Shown here: positions 6,724 to 9,714 of the stretch, piece by piece
Layout: each line of letters begins with the position of its first letter
Position numbering within the stretch: position 1 is the stretch's first letter
DNA from: Actinomycetes bacterium
GTDB lineage: Bacteria; Actinomycetota; Actinomycetes; Actinomycetales; Cellulomonadaceae
Length of the DNA: 9,714 nucleotides
Assembly (NCBI GenBank): GCA_023388235.1
Contig: JAEWGQ010000237.1
Coordinates: 1-9,714 of the forward strand
Direction of reading: 5' to 3'
Program-made: the position numbers and the translations under genes
The notes under the pieces: model-generated
Told to the model about the DNA's origin: nothing
Database searches by the model: none
The model's input: only the letters and a program-made list of their open reading frames with translations

Positions 6724-6770
6724 CGCACACGAGCCCGGCGCCCTGTCAGGGGGCGCCGGGCTCGTGTGCG
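6724..6770. terminator. Bidirectional terminator between lsr2 and xylB
   Basis: A perfect 20-bp inverted repeat pairs 6724-6743 with 6751-6770 around the 7-nt loop TGTCAGG. It starts 15 nt after the lsr2 stop and ends 8 nt before the xylB stop on the other strand. Neither side has a T-tract, but the stem is very stable and G+C-rich. Its place between convergent genes indicates a shared terminator. Confidence 0.88.
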
Positions 6771-6778
6771 TGTGCTGA

Positions 6779-8191
6779 TCAGGCAGGACGGTCCGTGGTG
6801 AGCTCGCGCACAGCCGCGTACTGCTCGCGCACCCGCGGCGCGGACTCCGCGCTGTAGACGTCCGCCTCGCCCGCCGCCGCCCACGCCGGGGCGTGCTCGG
6901 CGCCGGAGAGCGCCCACGCGGCCTGCCGGGCCGCTCCGTCGGCGACGTACTCCCCGGGCGTGGGAACCGCGACGTCCAGGCCCAGCACGCTGGGCGCGAT
7001 GCGCCGCACGGCCTCGGACTGCGCGCCGCCGCCGATGAGGAACACCCGCTGCACCGGCACACCCTGGGCCCGCAGGGCCTCCACGCCGTCGGCGAGGGCG
7101 CACAGCATGCCCTCCACGGCGGCCCGGGCCAGGTGGCCGGGGGTGGTGTTCGCCAGGCGCATGCCGTGCAGCGCGCCCGTGGCGTCGGGCTTGTTGGGGG
7201 TGCGCTCGCCCTCCAGGTAGGGCACGAGGACCAGCCCGTCGGCGCCCGCGGGCGCCGAGAGCGCCAGCGCGGAGAGCCCTGCGTGGTCCACGCCGAGCAT
7301 CCGGGCCGCGGCGTCGAGCACCCGCGAGGCGTTGAGGGTGCACACCAGGGGCAGGTAGGCGCCCGTGGCGTCGGCGAAGCCCGCGACCAGGCCCGAGCCG
7401 TCAGCCACCGGGACGGTGGAGATGGCCGAGACCACGCCCGAGGTGCCGATGGAGATGGCGACATCGCCGGGCTCCAGGCCGAGGCCCAGCGCGGCGGCGG
7501 CGTTGTCGCCTGCCCCCGCGCCGAGCACGGCACGGCGGGCGCCGAACGTCGAGACGCCGGCCCGCTCGCTGGGCCCGGCGACGCGCGGCAGCACCGCGTC
7601 GTGGCCCAGGGCCAACTCGAGCAGGTCACGGCGGTAGTCCTCGGTGAACGGGGACCAGTAGGCGGTGCCCGACGCGTCGGAGCGGTCGGTGACGAGCGCG
7701 TCGATGCCGGGCGCGCCCGCGAGCTTCCAGGTCAGCCAGTCATGGGGCAGGGCCACCGCGGCGGTGCGGGCGGCGTTCTCGGGCTCGTTGTCCCGCAGCC
7801 AGCGCAGCTTGGTGCCCGTGAACGAGGCGACGGGCGTCGCGCCGGTGGCCTTGGCCCACTCATCCGGCCCGCCGAGCTCCTGGATGAGGTCGAGTGCGGC
7901 GCCGGCCGAGCGGGTGTCGTTCCACAGCAGCGCGTCGCGGACCACCTGCCCGTCGGCGTCGAGGGCGACCATGCCGTGCTGCTGGCCGCCGACGGCGATC
8001 GCGTCGACGTCGTCGAGGCCGCCCGCGTCGGCGACGGCGGTCTGCAGGGCGTCCCACCAGTGGGCGGGCGCGATCTCGGTGCCGTCAGGGTGGGAGGCGC
8101 GCCCGGTGCGCACGAGGGCGCCCGTCTCGGCGTCGCGGATGACGACCTTGCAGGACTGGGTGGACGAGTCCACCCCGGCGACGAGCGGCAT
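6779..8191 (-). CDS. xylB: Xylulokinase (FGGY carbohydrate kinase)
   Basis: XylB phosphorylates D-xylulose with ATP to xylulose 5-phosphate, feeding the pentose phosphate pathway after XylA. The 470-residue protein has both FGGY actin-like lobes. D8 lies in the first phosphate loop ([12 protein letters not shown]). The sugar-binding block is GGQQHGMV (68-75) followed by LWNDTRS (89-95). [11 protein letters not shown] is at 169-179. The catalytic Asp is D229 in GAGDN, then come SIGTSG (247-252) for phosphate, [10 protein letters not shown] (326-335), and the ATP-site IGGGAQSE (386-393). These match xylulokinases rather than glycerol or gluconate kinases, and the adjacent xylA settles the substrate. 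The ATG is supported by GAAGGA (8204-8199) with a 7-nt spacer. It lies 107 nt downstream of xylA, probably co-transcribed, with a hairpin in between. Its 3' end faces lsr2 across a shared terminator. Confidence 0.95.
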   Translation of the reverse strand: MPLVAGVDSSTQSCKVVIRDAETGALVRTGRASHPDGTEIAPAHWWDALQTAVADAGGLDDVDAIAVGGQQHGMVALDADGQVVRDALLWNDTRSAGAALDLIQELGGPDEWAKATGATPVASFTGTKLRWLRDNEPENAARTAAVALPHDWLTWKLAGAPGIDALVTDRSDASGTAYWSPFTEDYRRDLLELALGHDAVLPRVAGPSERAGVSTFGARRAVLGAGAGDNAAAALGLGLEPGDVAISIGTSGVVSAISTVPVADGSGLVAGFADATGAYLPLVCTLNASRVLDAAARMLGVDHAGLSALALSAPAGADGLVLVPYLEGERTPNKPDATGALHGMRLANTTPGHLARAAVEGMLCALADGVEALRAQGVPVQRVFLIGGGAQSEAVRRIAPSVLGLDVAVPTPGEYVADGAARQAAWALSGAEHAPAWAAAGEADVYSAESAPRVREQYAAVRELTTDRPA

Positions 8192-8250
8192 GCGGACATC
8201 CTTCGCAGGTGGGAAAGGCTGTGGAGGTGGGAATCGAGGGGGGACAGGCA

Positions 8251-8283
8251 GACCCGGCGACCGTGCGGGACGGTCGCCGGGTC
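8251..8283 (-). other. Perfect intergenic stem-loop between xylA and xylB
   Basis: GACCCGGCGACCGT (8251-8264) pairs perfectly with 8270-8283 around the 5-nt loop GCGGG. On the transcribed (-) strand it begins 15 nt after the xylA stop and lies about 60 nt before the xylB start. No T-tract follows, only a C-rich run. It may be a partial terminator or an RNA-stabilising 3' structure that lets xylA be expressed more than xylB. The structure is seen directly; the role is inferred. Confidence 0.75.
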
Positions 8284-8298
8284 CAAGGTGCTGCTGGG

Positions 8299-9486
8299 TC
8301 AGCGGGCGCCGAGAGCGTGCTCGAGCGCGAGCTGGTTGAGGCGCACGAAGTCGAAGCCGCGGGCGGCCACCGCGTCGACGTCGAGCTCCTCGTAGGCGGA
8401 CGGGTCGTTGAGCAGGTCGGCCAGCGTCTCGCCCTCGGCGAGGGTCGGCTGGGCCAGCTCGAGGACGCCGGACGCCTCAAGCGCCGCCTGCACCTCGGGG
8501 TCCTCGCGGAACGCCTTGGCGCGCTCCTTGAGGATCAGGTAGGTGCTCATGTTCGCGGCAGCCGAGGCCCACACGCCGTCGAAGCTCTCGGTGCGCGAGG
8601 GCTTGTAGTCGAAGTGGCGCGGGCCGTCGTAGCGCGGGCCGCCCGACGGGAAGCCGTTCTCGATCAGGTCGACGGTGGCGAAGGCGGAGAACAGGTCGCC
8701 GTGGCCGAAGACGAGGTCCTGGTCGTACTTGATGGACCGCTGGCCGTTGAGGTCGATGTGGAAGAGCTTGCCCGCCCACAGCGCCTGGGCGATGCCGCCC
8801 GTGTAGTTCAGGCCGGCCATCTGCTCGTGGCCCGTCTCCGGGTTGAGGCCGACGATGTCGCCGTGCTCGAGCTGGGCGATGAAGCCGAGCGCGTGGCCGA
8901 CGGTGGGGAGCAGGATGTCGCCGCGGGGCTCGTTGGGCTTGGGCTCGATCGCGATGCGCAGCGAGTAGCCCTTCTCCTTGATGTAGGCGGCGACGGTGTC
9001 GATGCCCTCGGCGTAGCGGTCGTGCGCGGCCTTGAGGTCCTTGGCCGAGTCGTACTCGGCGCCCTCGCGGCCGCCCCACATGACGAACGTGTCGGCGCCG
9101 AGCTCGGCGGCCAGGTCGACGTTCCGGATGACCTTGCGCAGGCCGTAGCGGCGCACGCGGCGGTCGTTCGAGGTGAACGCGCCGTCCTTGAAGATCGGGT
9201 GGCTGAAGGTGTTGGTCGTGACCATCTCGACCGTGATGCCGGTGTCGGCCAGCGCCTGCTTGAAGCGGGCGAGGATGCGGTCGCGCTCGGCGGCGTCGGA
9301 GCCGAACGGCACCACGTCGTCGTCGTGGAACGTCACGTGCGCGGCGCCCAGCTCGGCGAGATTGTGCACGGACTCGACCGGGTCGAGCCAGCCGCGGGTG
9401 GCCGAGCCGAACTGGTCCTGGGCGTTCCAGCCCACGGTCCAGAGGCCGAAGGAGAACTTGTCTGCGGGGGTGGGCGTGCGCACCAT
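8299..9486 (-). CDS. xylA: Xylose isomerase (class I, Streptomyces type)
   Basis: XylA interconverts D-xylose and D-xylulose (and glucose and fructose) using two divalent metals in a TIM barrel. From the ATG at 9486 the protein is 395 residues. Its numbering coincides with the well-studied Streptomyces enzymes: W16, F26, H54 and D57 (TFHDDD), F94, W137, E181 and K183 ([11 protein letters not shown]), E217 and H220 ([10 protein letters not shown]), D245, D255, D257 and D287 are all in place. The active site and both metal sites therefore look complete. An in-frame GTG three codons earlier (9495) lies inside the ribosome-binding site, so ATG is preferred; it also gives the family N-terminus MxxxPTPxDxF. 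The short C-terminal extension ends [10 protein letters not shown]. It heads the xylAB operon and is divergent from a ROK regulator. Confidence 0.97.
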   Translation of the reverse strand: MVRTPTPADKFSFGLWTVGWNAQDQFGSATRGWLDPVESVHNLAELGAAHVTFHDDDVVPFGSDAAERDRILARFKQALADTGITVEMVTTNTFSHPIFKDGAFTSNDRRVRRYGLRKVIRNVDLAAELGADTFVMWGGREGAEYDSAKDLKAAHDRYAEGIDTVAAYIKEKGYSLRIAIEPKPNEPRGDILLPTVGHALGFIAQLEHGDIVGLNPETGHEQMAGLNYTGGIAQALWAGKLFHIDLNGQRSIKYDQDLVFGHGDLFSAFATVDLIENGFPSGGPRYDGPRHFDYKPSRTESFDGVWASAAANMSTYLILKERAKAFREDPEVQAALEASGVLELAQPTLAEGETLADLLNDPSAYEELDVDAVAARGFDFVRLNQLALEHALGAR

Positions 9487-9494
9487 CGGGTTCA

Positions 9495-9500
9495 CTCCTC
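9495..9500 (-). promoter_or_regulatory. xylA ribosome-binding site that decides the start
   Basis: On the - strand GAGGAG (9500 to 9495) sits 8 nt before the ATG at 9486. The alternative GTG at 9495 begins on the last base of this site, so it could not be served by it. This fixes the start at 9486. Confidence 0.85.
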
Positions 9501-9516
9501 ATCGAGAGCACTGCGG

Positions 9517-9535
9517 GTTTGTCTTGTGGATGAAC
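9517..9535. promoter_or_regulatory. Candidate operator: imperfect inverted repeat over the xylA promoter
   Basis: Read on the - strand, GTTCATC (9535-9529), 5 nt, GACAAAC (9523-9517) form the half-site pattern GTTYRTC / GAYRAAC, with 5 of 7 positions strictly complementary. The repeat covers the end of the xylA -10 and the expected transcription start near 9526. Binding there by the divergent ROK protein would block xylA transcription. The element is weakly palindromic and the assignment is inference. Confidence 0.4.
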
Positions 9536-9561
9536 TTATCGCCGCGACCGGCTAGGGTCAA
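9533..9561 (-). promoter_or_regulatory. Promoter of xylAB
   Basis: On the - strand TTGACC (9561-9556) is followed after exactly 17 nt by TAAGTT (9538-9533), a good -35/-10 pair. Transcription should begin near 9526, giving a leader of about 40 nt that holds the GAGGAG ribosome-binding site. The -35 overlaps the -10 of the divergent regulator gene, so the two promoters should compete for RNA polymerase. Confidence 0.7.
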
Positions 9562-9565
9562 CCGC
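9553..9565 (+). promoter_or_regulatory. Putative -10 element of a leaderless ROK-regulator transcript
   Basis: TAGGGT at 9553-9558 fits TANNNT and lies 7 nt before the regulator's ATG, as at nadC. Four of its bases (9556-9558 and their neighbourhood) are shared with the xylA -35 on the other strand. AGGG within it could act as a weak ribosome-binding site if transcription starts farther upstream. Confidence 0.5.
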
Positions 9566-9714
9566 ATGACCGAGCCCGGCGGCGCGCCCGCGACGACCGC
9601 CCGCCGCCGCGCGCCGGCGCGCCAGGGCAGCCTCCGCGAGCACAACCTGGCCCTCGTGCTGCGGCACGTCCTGGACGCCGCCGGGCCCGCCGGCGGCGCC
9701 GCGCCGTCCCGCGC
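9566..9714 (+). CDS. ROK-family transcriptional regulator, N-terminal part (runs off window)
   Basis: Only the first 49 codons are in the window. After an Ala/Arg/Pro-rich leader of about 18 residues comes QGSLREHNLALVLRHVLDAA, the typical opening of the winged helix in actinobacterial ROK repressors (QxSLRxxNLxxVLxxV). It then reads GPAGGAAPSR, which corresponds to the usual GPxSRAxLA segment with a small insertion. The sugar-kinase-like ROK domain would lie beyond the window. Its divergent placement from xylAB points to a xylose-responsive repressor (XylR type) binding the shared 80-nt intergenic region, but ligand and target are inferred. The ATG is preferred because it follows a TANNNT element by 7 nt and no earlier in-frame start fits. 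Confidence 0.82.
   Translation, partial: MTEPGGAPATTARRRAPARQGSLREHNLALVLRHVLDAAGPAGGAAPSR

Noticed and set aside
9487..9495. GTG at 9495 as the xylA start.
   Set aside because: It overlaps the GAGGAG ribosome-binding site. Starting at the ATG (9486) aligns all catalytic residues to Streptomyces XylA numbering.
6893..9555. Long + strand open frames opposite xylB and xylA.
   Set aside because: Both are register-matched antisense shadows of genes whose full catalytic residue sets are present. They have no plausible start signals or recognisable domains.
9609..9622. A 14-nt perfect palindrome GCGCGCCGGCGCGC in the start of the ROK gene.
   Set aside because: It lies in Arg/Ala/Pro codons of extreme G+C content where such palindromes arise easily, and nothing links it to a binding site.

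Overview
The window reads as chromosomal DNA of a high-GC actinobacterium. Almost every third codon position is G or C, GTG starts are common, and the gene order DUF2520-panC-panD ... lysS ... lsr2 is an actinobacterial signature. Lsr2 itself is restricted to Actinobacteria. The overall make-up suggests a Cellulomonas-like member of Micrococcales, but that placement is inference. No mobile element, CRISPR array, tRNA or rRNA was seen.

Region 1 (1-5964, + strand) is a cofactor and housekeeping block. A 3'-partial Rossmann/DUF2520 gene, panC, panD and nadB are joined by three consecutive 4-nt stop/start overlaps. nadC and lysS follow, each with its own TANNNT -10 element set 6-7 nt before a GTG start, so each may also be transcribed as a leaderless mRNA. 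PanC and PanD make pantothenate (CoA). NadB and NadC make nicotinate mononucleotide (NAD) from aspartate. PanD and NadB both consume L-aspartate. nadA and a pantothenate kinase gene are absent from the window.

Region 2 (5965-6778) holds a terminator-like hairpin after lysS, a 62-aa single-helix membrane protein of unknown function with a leaderless-type promoter, an A+T-richer stretch with a promoter, and lsr2 (a nucleoid-associated AT-DNA silencer). A perfect 20-bp stem-loop closes lsr2 and also ends the convergent xylB.

Region 3 (6779-9714) is a D-xylose catabolism locus. xylA (isomerase) and xylB (xylulokinase) run on the - strand, separated by 107 nt containing a perfect 14-bp hairpin. 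A ROK-family regulator, truncated by the window end, is transcribed divergently. Its -10 overlaps the -35 of xylA, and an imperfect inverted repeat over the xylA -10/start region is a candidate operator.

I found no clearly new biological system: the enzymes are recognisable families with intact catalytic residues. The points that merit a second look are regulatory (leaderless promoters, overlapping divergent xyl promoters, intergenic hairpins), architectural (nadBC next to panD where coaX sits in M. tuberculosis) and small-scale protein oddities (PanD C-terminal tail, a His-to-Lys change in NadC, the 62-aa membrane protein).
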